62,065 nt of DNA from CAYQVW01 sp964421245. GTDB lineage: Bacteria > Margulisbacteria > WOR-1 > XYC2-FULL-46-14. The notes beneath the pieces are model-generated. The model saw nothing but the letters and a program-made list of their open reading frames with translations, had not been told where the DNA came from and searched no databases. Every line of letters begins with the position of its first letter. The first letter of the stretch is position 1. Positions 1 through 7,671 of this stretch are shown here, in pieces. The stretch is from the NCBI GenBank assembly GCA_964421245.1, contig CAYQVW010000010.1:1-62065 (forward strand). The letters are read 5' to 3'. Position numbers and translations under genes: made by a program.

Positions 1-27
1 GTAAGAACTTCGCCTTTTTAGGGTTTT

Positions 28-45
28 ACCGAAAATCATTTCGGT
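28..45. promoter_or_regulatory. Palindrome upstream of the first gene
   Basis: ACCGAAA and TTTCGGT form a 7-base inverted repeat with a 4-base spacer, about 55 bases before the first start codon. A TATAAA-like -10 sequence follows near base 78. The palindrome could be an operator or the end of an upstream terminator; the window starts too close to decide. Confidence 0.35.
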
Positions 46-101
46 TTAAGTATATACAGAAATTATTAAAGACCTATATAAAATAGGCAAGGAGAAAAAA
101 G

Positions 102-728
102 ATGGTAAGAGCAACAGATGGAGTTTATCTTTCAGCAGCACATTTCTATGGAGCAAGACCAACAGGATTACGCAGACGCAAACCAGTAAGACCTCCCGTT
201 AACATGGATACAGATAATATTCCTTTTCAACCAATGTTTCCAAAAGGAGGAGGACGTTTTTCCGCTTTCAATCTACTTGCCGATGGATTAGTGATAAAAA
301 CAGACGATCCTTCTTTCACTCCAAAAGCAGCACTTCAAAGAGAAATTGACGCATTGAGAGCATTATCAAGCACTGTTGAACCACAAATTGTTTCTTTTGG
401 AGAAGCCACCAGAATTCGTAAAGAACCACCTATAGGAATGGGATTAGGATTTGCTGGTGAAGAATTCGGTGGAGCTCAAATGACTGAGACCAACTTAAGC
501 CTTGCTATTTTTCTTGAAGCTGCTAGAAGCTCTGATAAGCATGCAATCGGAGAGCCCTTAATCGATCTACCTGATAATGCAATTATTCCTGAAATGATTG
601 AGGCTACTAGTAGGGACGGATTTCGGTTTGGTCGTACCTCAGATAAACACGCACCGGGAAGAACCGTTCCGTTAGGAAGACCTATTTTTCCTATGTCACT
701 TGGAAAAATTAAAGTTGATAAAGACTAA
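102..728 (+). CDS. Hypothetical protein, 208 aa
   Basis: I do not recognise a family. The ATG is preceded by a good Shine-Dalgarno (AAGGAG, 8-9 bases upstream), which supports the start. The protein is soluble, with no signal peptide or membrane segment. The N-terminus is basic and rich in Arg, Pro and Gly (residues 15-35), and the C-terminal third is also Arg/Gly/Pro-rich, suggesting extended rather than compact segments. The stop overlaps the end of the convergent galT gene by four bases, so no terminator can fit between them. Function unknown; I am confident only that it is translated. Confidence 0.6.
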   Translation: MVRATDGVYLSAAHFYGARPTGLRRRKPVRPPVNMDTDNIPFQPMFPKGGGRFSAFNLLADGLVIKTDDPSFTPKAALQREIDALRALSSTVEPQIVSFGEATRIRKEPPIGMGLGFAGEEFGGAQMTETNLSLAIFLEAARSSDKHAIGEPLIDLPDNAIIPEMIEATSRDGFRFGRTSDKHAPGRTVPLGRPIFPMSLGKIKVDKD

Positions 729-1756
729 CTAATCTCTCTTAAAAACTTGGCAGCCTGCTCTGGAGGCATCGGATTAATATACAATCCAGAACCCCACTCA
801 AACCCAGCCTGACTGGTTAAACGTGGAATAATTTCAATATGCCAATGAAAATCTTTTGCTAACGTTCCCCAATAATTTGGACGTCCAGCTCTTGGAGTCG
901 GATTTGGCGCTGTATGAATCAAGTAATTATATGGTGCATTTTTTACGGTCTTATTCAATCTAGTTAAAACATCTTTTAGACAAACTGCCAACTGTTTTTG
1001 CTCTTGTTTTGAAATCTTCTTAAAAAATGCATGATGCTGCCGAGGAAATATCCAAATTTCAAAAGGAAAACGTGATGCAAAAGGAGTAAAGGCTACAAAA
1101 TTCTCATCTTCGTAAACCAATCTATCTCCGGAACTCAATTCTTGCTTTATCAAATCACAAAAAACACAACGTTCTTTCTCTAAAAAATACTGGCGAGAGT
1201 GTTGCAGCTCTAGCTTTACATAACGTGGAGTAATTGGGGTTGCAATAATTTGCGAATGAGGATGAGATAAGGAAGCACCCGCACTCTTGCCCTGATTTTT
1301 AAAAAGCAGAACATAACGGAACCTGCGATCTTCTTCAAGTTCCGCAATCCTCTCTTTATAGGTCCAAATAATTTTTTCAATATGAGAGAGATCCATCTCT
1401 GATAAAACAATTTCGTGATTGGGATGTTCAACAATAACTTCATGAGCTCCAATTCCAGACATCATATCGTAGAGCCCCACACCAGAACGATTAACCTCAC
1501 CTCTTGAAGTTAAAGCTGGAAATTTATTTGGAACAACCCGAACCTCCCACCCAGCAGAATCGCGTTTACTATCTTTATCCCTAATGGCTAAAACCTCGGG
1601 CGGGGTTTGAGATTCTTTTCCAACACAAAGAGGACACTTATCGGGATTACTCTTTGGCTCAGGAAGATTTTTTGAAAAATCGGTCGGACGTTTCCCTCTC
1701 TCTGTAGCTAAAATAATCCAACGCTCGGAAATGGGACATTTTCTAAGTTCAGGCAT
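725..1756 (-). CDS. galT: Galactose-1-phosphate uridylyltransferase
   Basis: This enzyme exchanges UMP between UDP-glucose and galactose-1-phosphate (Leloir pathway, cytoplasmic); some bacterial members instead act on ADP/UDP-glucose pools. The zinc-binding CPLC pair is at residues 41-44 and the nucleophile motif HPH at 165-167, followed by SQIIA. The C-terminal HWHIEIIPR motif is present. Length of 343 aa is normal. A Shine-Dalgarno (AAGGAGA) sits just before the ATG. It lies 15 bases downstream of a GH57-type carbohydrate enzyme on the same strand, suggesting a shared alpha-glucan or sugar-phosphate role. galE and galK are not in the window. Confidence 0.9.
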   Translation of the reverse strand: MPELRKCPISERWIILATERGKRPTDFSKNLPEPKSNPDKCPLCVGKESQTPPEVLAIRDKDSKRDSAGWEVRVVPNKFPALTSRGEVNRSGVGLYDMMSGIGAHEVIVEHPNHEIVLSEMDLSHIEKIIWTYKERIAELEEDRRFRYVLLFKNQGKSAGASLSHPHSQIIATPITPRYVKLELQHSRQYFLEKERCVFCDLIKQELSSGDRLVYEDENFVAFTPFASRFPFEIWIFPRQHHAFFKKISKQEQKQLAVCLKDVLTRLNKTVKNAPYNYLIHTAPNPTPRAGRPNYWGTLAKDFHWHIEIIPRLTSQAGFEWGSGLYINPMPPEQAAKFLREIS

Positions 1757-1771
1757 TTATCTCTCCTTATA

Positions 1772-3457
1772 TTAACCTTCCAGTCTTAAAGAAATCCGGT
1801 TAGTCCAATGTGACTTCGGCAAAAGCCTTATTGTCCAAATTGGGATCAAAACCGAATTCTCATTTGGAAAGCGAACCAACATGCTCTTTTTTTCAAACAC
1901 TAATGATACATTAAAACCAGAATCATCGTCAACCAACTTAACCTGATCTACATTATATGATACATCACAAGAATTGTCTTGAGATGGAAAGAGATGAAAG
2001 TCTGGACCAAACAAAATCTCAGTCTCTTGGTCAAAAAGACTGGTGATTTCATAATCAATATTTAAAATGCTTTGACCCTTGAGTAAGGAAATCTTTTTTA
2101 AAACTTTAATTGGAACAATAACCCCATCTTTATCAATCACCTGACCAGATCTAGAAAGAGAAACGGAAACCTCTTCTTTCTTTCTCTGAGGGAAAAAACT
2201 ATATGTAGCATTCAAAAAATCGCCACACTCATGATAATCCTTCGACTGTAAGTGAGCGGCAGAAACACTCTTATCAAAAAAATGATCATTTAGGGAAAAC
2301 TGGCCCAAAATATTTACACTTTTCGGCTTATAATCTATTTCAAAAATTGCTCCACCCTTATTTGGAACAAAATAGGCACTTAATTGATCATTAGACATTA
2401 AAACCTCGTCAGCTCCATCCTTATTAAAATCAGTTATTGCAACCTCGGTAGAATATTTACTTTCGTGTCTTATATTATCAATAATATTTTCTGACCTAAT
2501 TAGTGATTTGTAGAGCGAACTTCTATTGCCCAAATAAGACTGGCCCCTATACAGCTCAACTTTGGCTTCTTCAAGCTTTTTGTTGTTTGATTTCTTGCTT
2601 GACTCAAGCTTCAAACTCACATGTAGCATCTTTTTATGTAAATAATCCAAATCAGATGATTGAACAAGCTGACTCCTAATGTTTGAAGCCTTTGGATAAA
2701 CTTTAGTAGAAAACGAAACATCTTCTAAATAATCAGAGAATGTGGTGGTACGAACCAATGTCTGATTTGCTTCTAACCGTCTTAATAATTCTTCTAGCCA
2801 CTGAATTCCCCTGTATTTTTCTCCCTCATCAAAAAGAGTAATAGTAGCCTTGTTCTTATTTGCCAAAACACGTTTAAAATATGAAAAGATTTCATCAACT
2901 GGATGCGATGGAGATATTTTTTTTAACGTTTCACAAATCAAAAAGAGCCTCGTGGTTATCCCCTCTTCTTCTGTTATAAAACTACCATTTTTCTCAAACT
3001 CGCCCTCAAACAATGAATCTGATATTGGTAAATACTCGATTTGGGCCTGATGTAGGATTTTTACTAAATGTTGTTCAAAAGCCTCCGCACACAACCACAA
3101 ACCGCGGGGAGTTACCCCCAAATGTTTTTTTATAAAATCATTTTGTAGCTTTATTTGTCCGATCTTGTCGTGATCAGGAATTAACAGCAAAATCGGATTA
3201 TAGTGTGGCCCAGATAAAACCTCAGCCTGCCTTCGTTGTACAAATCCTTTAAGCAAGCCGATAAACTCAGGGTGGTCTTTTAAAAACCAATCATAAAGCA
3301 CCCCACTAAAATGAAAGGAAAATTTTATTTTGGGATGTTTTTTCATCAACTGAAAGAAAGGCAGGTAACAGCTTTGATAGGCATCTTCTAAAACTGACTC
3401 TTTTTCCCCTAGAGGCTGATCAAAGTGAAGACCAAAAAGAAAATCTATTTTGCTCAT
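1772..3457 (-). CDS. GH57 4-alpha-glucanotransferase-like protein with altered signature
   Basis: The 561-aa protein resembles family GH57 4-alpha-glucanotransferases/amylases, which remodel alpha-1,4-glucans. The family opening motif HNHQPLG appears here as HFDQPLG (residues 11-17), so the second conserved His is Asp. The nucleophile segment (WLCAEAFE, E125) and the acid segment (FDEGEKY, D210) are recognisable and keep their acidic residues. A DUF1925/1926-like beta domain follows from about residue 330. The His change and shorter length than characterised members (about 650 aa) leave activity uncertain. A TATAAT box lies 11 bases before the ATG, so the leader would be very short. Downstream partner is galT. 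Confidence 0.75.
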   Translation of the reverse strand: MSKIDFLFGLHFDQPLGEKESVLEDAYQSCYLPFFQLMKKHPKIKFSFHFSGVLYDWFLKDHPEFIGLLKGFVQRRQAEVLSGPHYNPILLLIPDHDKIGQIKLQNDFIKKHLGVTPRGLWLCAEAFEQHLVKILHQAQIEYLPISDSLFEGEFEKNGSFITEEEGITTRLFLICETLKKISPSHPVDEIFSYFKRVLANKNKATITLFDEGEKYRGIQWLEELLRRLEANQTLVRTTTFSDYLEDVSFSTKVYPKASNIRSQLVQSSDLDYLHKKMLHVSLKLESSKKSNNKKLEEAKVELYRGQSYLGNRSSLYKSLIRSENIIDNIRHESKYSTEVAITDFNKDGADEVLMSNDQLSAYFVPNKGGAIFEIDYKPKSVNILGQFSLNDHFFDKSVSAAHLQSKDYHECGDFLNATYSFFPQRKKEEVSVSLSRSGQVIDKDGVIVPIKVLKKISLLKGQSILNIDYEITSLFDQETEILFGPDFHLFPSQDNSCDVSYNVDQVKLVDDDSGFNVSLVFEKKSMLVRFPNENSVLIPIWTIRLLPKSHWTNRISLRLEG

Positions 3458-3478
3458 GGCTTTTTGGAATTATACGCT

Positions 3479-3733
3479 TTATTTGACTGAAAAACAATCG
3501 AAGACAGCTGGGGGTTCCTCATATTGTTCTAATGAACTAATTGCAAAATCCATCTTTAGTCCGTGAATAAACATCTCGATATTTTTTGATAACCCCTGGG
3601 CAACTAATTCGACCTTACCATTTGCTAAATTCTTCACCCAACCCTTGATACCAAAACTGCGCGCCATTTTCTCTGCAGTATAGCGGAAACCGACTCCCTG
3701 AACGGAACCTGAAAAGATATAATGAAGTTGCAT
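3479..3733 (-). CDS. acyP: Acylphosphatase
   Basis: This small cytoplasmic enzyme hydrolyses carboxyl-phosphate bonds of acyl phosphates. The family motif GSVQGVGFR is at residues 9-17, with the catalytic Arg at 17, and the catalytic Asn is in GWVKNLANG (about residue 35). The 84-aa length is slightly short for the usual 90 or so. There is no Shine-Dalgarno; instead a perfect TATAAT ends exactly six bases before the ATG, so the mRNA is probably leaderless. It is followed 21 bases later by the GH57-like gene on the same strand. Confidence 0.9.
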   Translation of the reverse strand: MQLHYIFSGSVQGVGFRYTAEKMARSFGIKGWVKNLANGKVELVAQGLSKNIEMFIHGLKMDFAISSLEQYEEPPAVFDCFSVK

Positions 3734-3738
3734 GGCTT

Positions 3739-3755
3739 AATTATAGCGTATAATT
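3739..3755 (-). promoter_or_regulatory. acyP promoter: -10 box inside a 17-bp palindrome
   Basis: On the minus strand TATAAT (3740-3745) precedes the acyP ATG by six bases. It is embedded in a perfect palindrome, AATTATA-GCG-TATAATT. GCGTATAATT recurs near the starts of the GH57-like gene and the SIR2-like gene. The symmetry may be an operator or a bidirectional -10 element. Confidence 0.55.
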
Positions 3756-3800
3756 ACTTGTCTTTATTTTGGAAAATGTATTATTAAATTGACTCCAGTG

Positions 3801-5435
3801 TTATGAATAACTAGAATAATAATAAGGCGTATAGGCCTCAAACTCCGCCGCACAGGTATCAACCGATTTAAACTCCGGCATTATCTTATATTTTTCACGA
3901 AGTTTAAAAACATCCTCTTCCTTAATATTCCAAAACTTAGCTAACTGCAAATCAGAAAACCCCATAATCTTTGCCTCTTCAAGTATCCCTTTAGATATCT
4001 TTTTGCCTTTATGCCTTTTTAGTTTTTCTTCATATTCAATGATCTCTTTCATATTATCCAAAAACCAGCGATCAACTTTGGTCAACTCATAAACATCATC
4101 AATTGACATTCCGTTTTGTAGAGCATATTTAATATAAAAAATTCTTTGCGCTCCGGGGAAACGCAGAGCCTGCTCCAGCTGGTCTTGGGGTATGTCTTTA
4201 ACAACATCTTCCAGCCCCATCACTTTAATTTCTAAAGAACGGAGCCCCTTTTGCAAAGATTCCTTAAATGTCCTTCCAATTGACATTGCCTCACCTACTG
4301 ATTTCATTGATATACTAAGTAATGGATCGGCCCCCGGAAATTTTTCAAAAGTAAAACGGGGAATTTTTACCACACAATAATCAATGGTCGGCTCAAAACA
4401 GGCGGGGGTCTTCTTTGTAATATCATTTGGAATCTCATCCAGTGTATAGCCGACTGCTAACTTGGCAGCCATCTTTGCAATTGGAAAACCGGTTGCCTTT
4501 GAAGCCAATGCAGACGAACGGGAAACTCGTGGGTTCATCTCGATCACAACCATTCTTCCATCATCCGGGTTAACTGCAAACTGAATATTAGATCCACCGG
4601 TCTCAACTCCAATTTCTCGAATTACAGCAATCGATGCATCGCGCATTTTTTGATATTCTTTATCGCTCAAGGTTTGGGCCGGGGCAACTGTGATTGAATC
4701 ACCAGTGTGGATTCCCATCGGGTCAAAATTCTCAATTGAACATATTATTACAACATTGTCAGCCAAATCTCTCATTACTTCCATTTCATATTCTTTCCAG
4801 CCAATTACTGATTCCTCAATTAAAATTTCAGAAATCGGACTCACCTCAATTCCGCGATTAGCAATCACCTTAAATTCATCCATATTATAAGCAATCCCGC
4901 CACCAGATCCACCCATAGTAAACCCTGAACGAATGATTGCAGGAAATCCAATTTTTTCAACAACCTTTAGTGCTTCTTTATAGCTTCTGGCCTCCCCACT
5001 CCTTGGAAGATCAAGCCCAATCTTTTGCATTGCTTCTTTAAAAAGTTCTCGGTCTTCCGCTTTTTTTATAACATCCCCCCTTGCTCCGATCATCTTTACG
5101 TTATGTTTTTTGAAAACTCCCCGCTCCCACAAAGTCACTGCACAATTTAGCGCAGTCTGACCACCCAAAGTAGGAAGCACTGCATCCGGTTTTTCAAGCT
5201 CAATAATTTTTTCAACAAAATTAGGATCAATCGGCTCAACATAGGTCCGGTCAGCAACTTTGGGATCAGTCATAATAGTTGCAGGGTTACTGTTAACTAA
5301 AATAATTTTATAGCCTTCTGCTTTCAGAGCCTTACAAGCCTGAACACCAGAATAATCAAACTCACAAGCCTGGCCAATTACAATCGGCCCGGAACCGATA
5401 ATTAAAATTGATTTTATGTCATTTCTTTTTGGCAC
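3801..5435 (-). CDS. carB: Carbamoyl-phosphate synthase large subunit, N-terminal half only
   Basis: This is the carboxyphosphate-synthesising half of CPSase: the ATP-grasp domain (about residues 1-400) and the oligomerisation domain (400-544). Typical segments such as GSGPIVIGQACEFDYSG and EMNPRVSRSSALASKATG are intact. Full CarB is about 1,070 aa; here the frame stops cleanly at the inter-domain linker (PYYYSSYS, then TAA). The C-terminal carbamoyl-phosphate-forming half is not in the window. Split carB genes are known in some archaea and Aquifex, so this is probably a true split rather than decay. It overlaps carA by 17 bases, indicating translational coupling. Confidence 0.9.
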   Translation of the reverse strand: MPKRNDIKSILIIGSGPIVIGQACEFDYSGVQACKALKAEGYKIILVNSNPATIMTDPKVADRTYVEPIDPNFVEKIIELEKPDAVLPTLGGQTALNCAVTLWERGVFKKHNVKMIGARGDVIKKAEDRELFKEAMQKIGLDLPRSGEARSYKEALKVVEKIGFPAIIRSGFTMGGSGGGIAYNMDEFKVIANRGIEVSPISEILIEESVIGWKEYEMEVMRDLADNVVIICSIENFDPMGIHTGDSITVAPAQTLSDKEYQKMRDASIAVIREIGVETGGSNIQFAVNPDDGRMVVIEMNPRVSRSSALASKATGFPIAKMAAKLAVGYTLDEIPNDITKKTPACFEPTIDYCVVKIPRFTFEKFPGADPLLSISMKSVGEAMSIGRTFKESLQKGLRSLEIKVMGLEDVVKDIPQDQLEQALRFPGAQRIFYIKYALQNGMSIDDVYELTKVDRWFLDNMKEIIEYEEKLKRHKGKKISKGILEEAKIMGFSDLQLAKFWNIKEEDVFKLREKYKIMPEFKSVDTCAAEFEAYTPYYYSSYS

Positions 5436-6504
5436 TGACTATGTCTCCTAAAAATTTATCGAATAAATATTTTGAATCATGCGGTCCGGCAGAAGCCTCA
5501 GGATGATACTGCACAGAAAAAACCGGGTGCTTCTTATGTCGCAACCCTTCTAATGTTTGATCATTCAAATTTATATGGGTTAGCGTTACTTTTTTTGGAT
5601 TCAAACTCTTCATATCAACACAGAACCCGTGATTTTGAGAAGTAATTTCAATCTTTCTGGTTTTTAAATCCATTACCGGATGATTTGCTCCTCGATGGCC
5701 AAATTTTAATTTATAAGTTTTTCCACCCAAGGCTAGACCCAGCATCTGATGGCCAAGACAAATCCCAAAAATTGGAACTTCTCCGATTAATTCTTTGACT
5801 GTCTCAATTACATAAGTAACTGCAGCCGGATCTCCCGGTCCATTTGAAAGCATTACTCCATCTGGTTTCAGCGATAAAATCTTTTTAGCAGAGGTTTTGG
5901 CAGGGACGACTGTGACCTGACAATCCCTTTTTGCTAAATCGCGCATAATATTATATTTTGCCCCACAATCTAACAAAACAACTTTGTATTTTCCCTTCTT
6001 ATTCCATTTATATATCTTTTGACATGAAACCTCTTTAACTAAGTCAACTCCCACCAATCCTTTTGATTTTTTTACTTTTTTAAGCAAACTCTTAGAGTTT
6101 AAATCCTTGGTAGAAATTATACTCTTCATGGCACCAGCAGAACGAATATGCAAAGTTAATTTGCGAGTATCAATTCCTTCTATTCCAATAATATTGTGTT
6201 TTTTTAAAAATGTATCCAAACTCATATTTGCCCTATAGTTGCTAGCTATGCGGCTGTTCTCGCGAACTATAAAACCGGACAAATGCGGTTTTTCTGATTC
6301 AAAATCTTCTTCATTTATTCCGTAATTGCCAATCAGAGGACAGGTCATTGTTACAATCTGGCCTTTGTAGGAGGGGTCAGTTAGAATTTCCTGATAACCG
6401 GTCATTGAGGTATTAAAAACAATTTCGCCAAAACTTTCTCCGGTTGCACCAAAAGATGTTCCTTTAAATATTGTTCCGTCCTCAAGTACCAATAAGGCCT
6501 TCAT
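5419..6504 (-). CDS. carA: Carbamoyl-phosphate synthase small subunit (glutaminase)
   Basis: CarA hydrolyses glutamine and passes ammonia to CarB for arginine and pyrimidine synthesis. The class I amidotransferase nucleophile elbow GICLGHQML and the later HPEAS segment carrying the catalytic His and Glu are present, with the CarA-specific N-terminal domain before them. I chose the ATG starting MKALLVLEDG because AGGAAAGG lies just upstream; an in-frame ATG six codons earlier is possible. The gene sits directly downstream of nrpR and overlaps carB, so nrpR-carA-carB is probably one operon linking nitrogen status to carbamoyl phosphate. Confidence 0.93.
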   Translation of the reverse strand: MKALLVLEDGTIFKGTSFGATGESFGEIVFNTSMTGYQEILTDPSYKGQIVTMTCPLIGNYGINEEDFESEKPHLSGFIVRENSRIASNYRANMSLDTFLKKHNIIGIEGIDTRKLTLHIRSAGAMKSIISTKDLNSKSLLKKVKKSKGLVGVDLVKEVSCQKIYKWNKKGKYKVVLLDCGAKYNIMRDLAKRDCQVTVVPAKTSAKKILSLKPDGVMLSNGPGDPAAVTYVIETVKELIGEVPIFGICLGHQMLGLALGGKTYKLKFGHRGANHPVMDLKTRKIEITSQNHGFCVDMKSLNPKKVTLTHINLNDQTLEGLRHKKHPVFSVQYHPEASAGPHDSKYLFDKFLGDIVSAKKK

Positions 6505-6528
6505 CTGTTTCCTTTCCTGCAACGCAGT

Positions 6529-7506
6529 TTAAACTATATCCCAAAAACTCTTAAGCAACTTAAAATCGACTAAAGCCTTCAAGGCTCGGCTTTCGGTCTT
6601 AATGCCAACTTCTTCAACAGCAGCAATCGGATTTAAGCCACCAAGAAAGACTAAACCAACTCTCTCTGGTGAAACAGGAACATTAAGAAGAGGTTGCCCC
6701 GGATTTCCAATAATCCAAGGAGAACCGAGTCCAACTTCACGTGCTTTTTTTAAAAGTTCTTCTGCTTTCTCTTTTGAAATTGCAGGGATTTCACGAAATC
6801 CGGCCATAACCTTTCCAGAGCCATCATGAATAACTCCGCGAATATCGGTCATCCGGCTTTTGATAAAAATCTCAAGTGGATCAAGAGTTGATCCATCATA
6901 ACTTACTAAATCAGTAAAGCGAAGTGGCTTATTATCTTTTACTTGAAGCACCCCACCAAACTTTGAACCAACTGGAATACCATGCTTTAAAAGAATTCCA
7001 TTTAAGTTTACAGAACAAAGTGTCCCAAAACCAACTTTACCCTCCGGAATAACAACTCCGCCAATCTCCTCCCCCTCCTGTGCAACTAAAACCATCTGCC
7101 CGGTACTTAATTCATTGTCAAAGACTTGAGCCAAAGTCTGTTTCGCCATTTGGAATTTATTTTTTGGAATAAAAGAGACATTTAGAATGACCTTCCCCTT
7201 CATCTTATTTAAATCAAAACTCATCTGATAGGCTTTTGAATCGATACGGGAGGAGACAAAACCCATTTTTTCAGAAACAAAAGAATCGTGTAACTCTTCA
7301 ACTCCCTTTTCGGTAATAATTCTCCCCTCTTTCCATTTCCCCTCAGTTAAACCTCTCTCATCCAGCATCTGCATATGATGGCGGACTGTGCGCTCGGATA
7401 AATCTATTCCAAACTCCTTAAGTTTGTCGGAAATTTCTTTCGATCCAATCGGCTCTTTGGACTCAGAAATAATCTTTAATATTGTATTAATCTTACGTTC
7501 TACCAT
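6529..7506 (-). CDS. nrpR: NrpR-type nitrogen regulator (HTH + NrpR regulatory domain)
   Basis: NrpR proteins are repressors of nitrogen-assimilation genes that respond to 2-oxoglutarate, best studied in methanogens. Residues 1-65 form a winged HTH (SERTVRHHMQMLDERGL), and about 75-320 match the DUF128/NrpR domain. Only one regulatory domain is present, so this is the single-domain form. A TATAAT box ends six bases before the ATG and no Shine-Dalgarno is seen, suggesting a leaderless mRNA. Position is telling: it heads the carAB operon and is divergent from gdhA, whose promoter contains a perfect palindrome. Regulation of gdhA and its own operon is inferred. Confidence 0.85.
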   Translation of the reverse strand: MVERKINTILKIISESKEPIGSKEISDKLKEFGIDLSERTVRHHMQMLDERGLTEGKWKEGRIITEKGVEELHDSFVSEKMGFVSSRIDSKAYQMSFDLNKMKGKVILNVSFIPKNKFQMAKQTLAQVFDNELSTGQMVLVAQEGEEIGGVVIPEGKVGFGTLCSVNLNGILLKHGIPVGSKFGGVLQVKDNKPLRFTDLVSYDGSTLDPLEIFIKSRMTDIRGVIHDGSGKVMAGFREIPAISKEKAEELLKKAREVGLGSPWIIGNPGQPLLNVPVSPERVGLVFLGGLNPIAAVEEVGIKTESRALKALVDFKLLKSFWDIV

Positions 7507-7508
7507 AA

Positions 7509-7523
7509 TGTGATTATATCACA
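7509..7523 (-). promoter_or_regulatory. nrpR promoter -10 within a palindrome
   Basis: Minus-strand TATAAT (7513-7518) lies six bases before the nrpR ATG, inside the palindrome TGTGAT-TAT-ATCACA. This fits a leaderless start and could serve autoregulation. I see no convincing -35 box. Confidence 0.5.
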
Positions 7524-7543
7524 AAACTCTCACAAAAGAACTT

Positions 7544-7564
7544 CCCTCTCCTTCCGGGAGAGGG
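7544..7564. repeat. CCCTCTCC/GGAGAGGG hairpin repeat, copy 1
   Basis: Eight-base arms CCCTCTCC and GGAGAGGG with a 5-base loop. The flanking ACTTCCCTCTCC matches a copy near 39.77 kb, and a further hairpin lies at 39.72 kb, so this is a dispersed palindromic repeat. It lies between nrpR and the gdhA promoter. Confidence 0.7.
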
Positions 7565-7580
7565 ATTGAGGGCGAGGGCC

Positions 7581-7610
7581 TTGACATACGGCAATCGATT
7601 GCCGTATACT
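7581..7610 (+). promoter_or_regulatory. gdhA promoter with operator-like palindrome in the spacer
   Basis: TTGACA (7581-7586) and TATACT (7605-7610) are separated by 18 bases. A perfect 22-bp palindrome (7586-7607), half-site ATACGGCAATC, fills the spacer. Its centre reads GGCA-N6-TGCC, the same 4-6-4 layout as the methanogen NrpR operator GGAA-N6-TTCC. With nrpR next door, this is the most likely NrpR operator. Confidence 0.75.
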
Positions 7611-7620
7611 GTTTCTATAA

Positions 7621-7648
7621 GTATAGACATGCCATGGCATGTCTATAC
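7621..7648 (+). promoter_or_regulatory. 28-bp perfect palindrome in the gdhA leader
   Basis: The half-site GTATAGACATGCCA is followed immediately by its reverse complement, with no mismatch. It begins a few bases after the expected transcription start and ends before the AAGGAGG ribosome-binding site. It could be a second operator or a 5' mRNA hairpin. Confidence 0.7.
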
Positions 7649-7671
7649 AATAAAAAAGGAGGATTTCGTTT

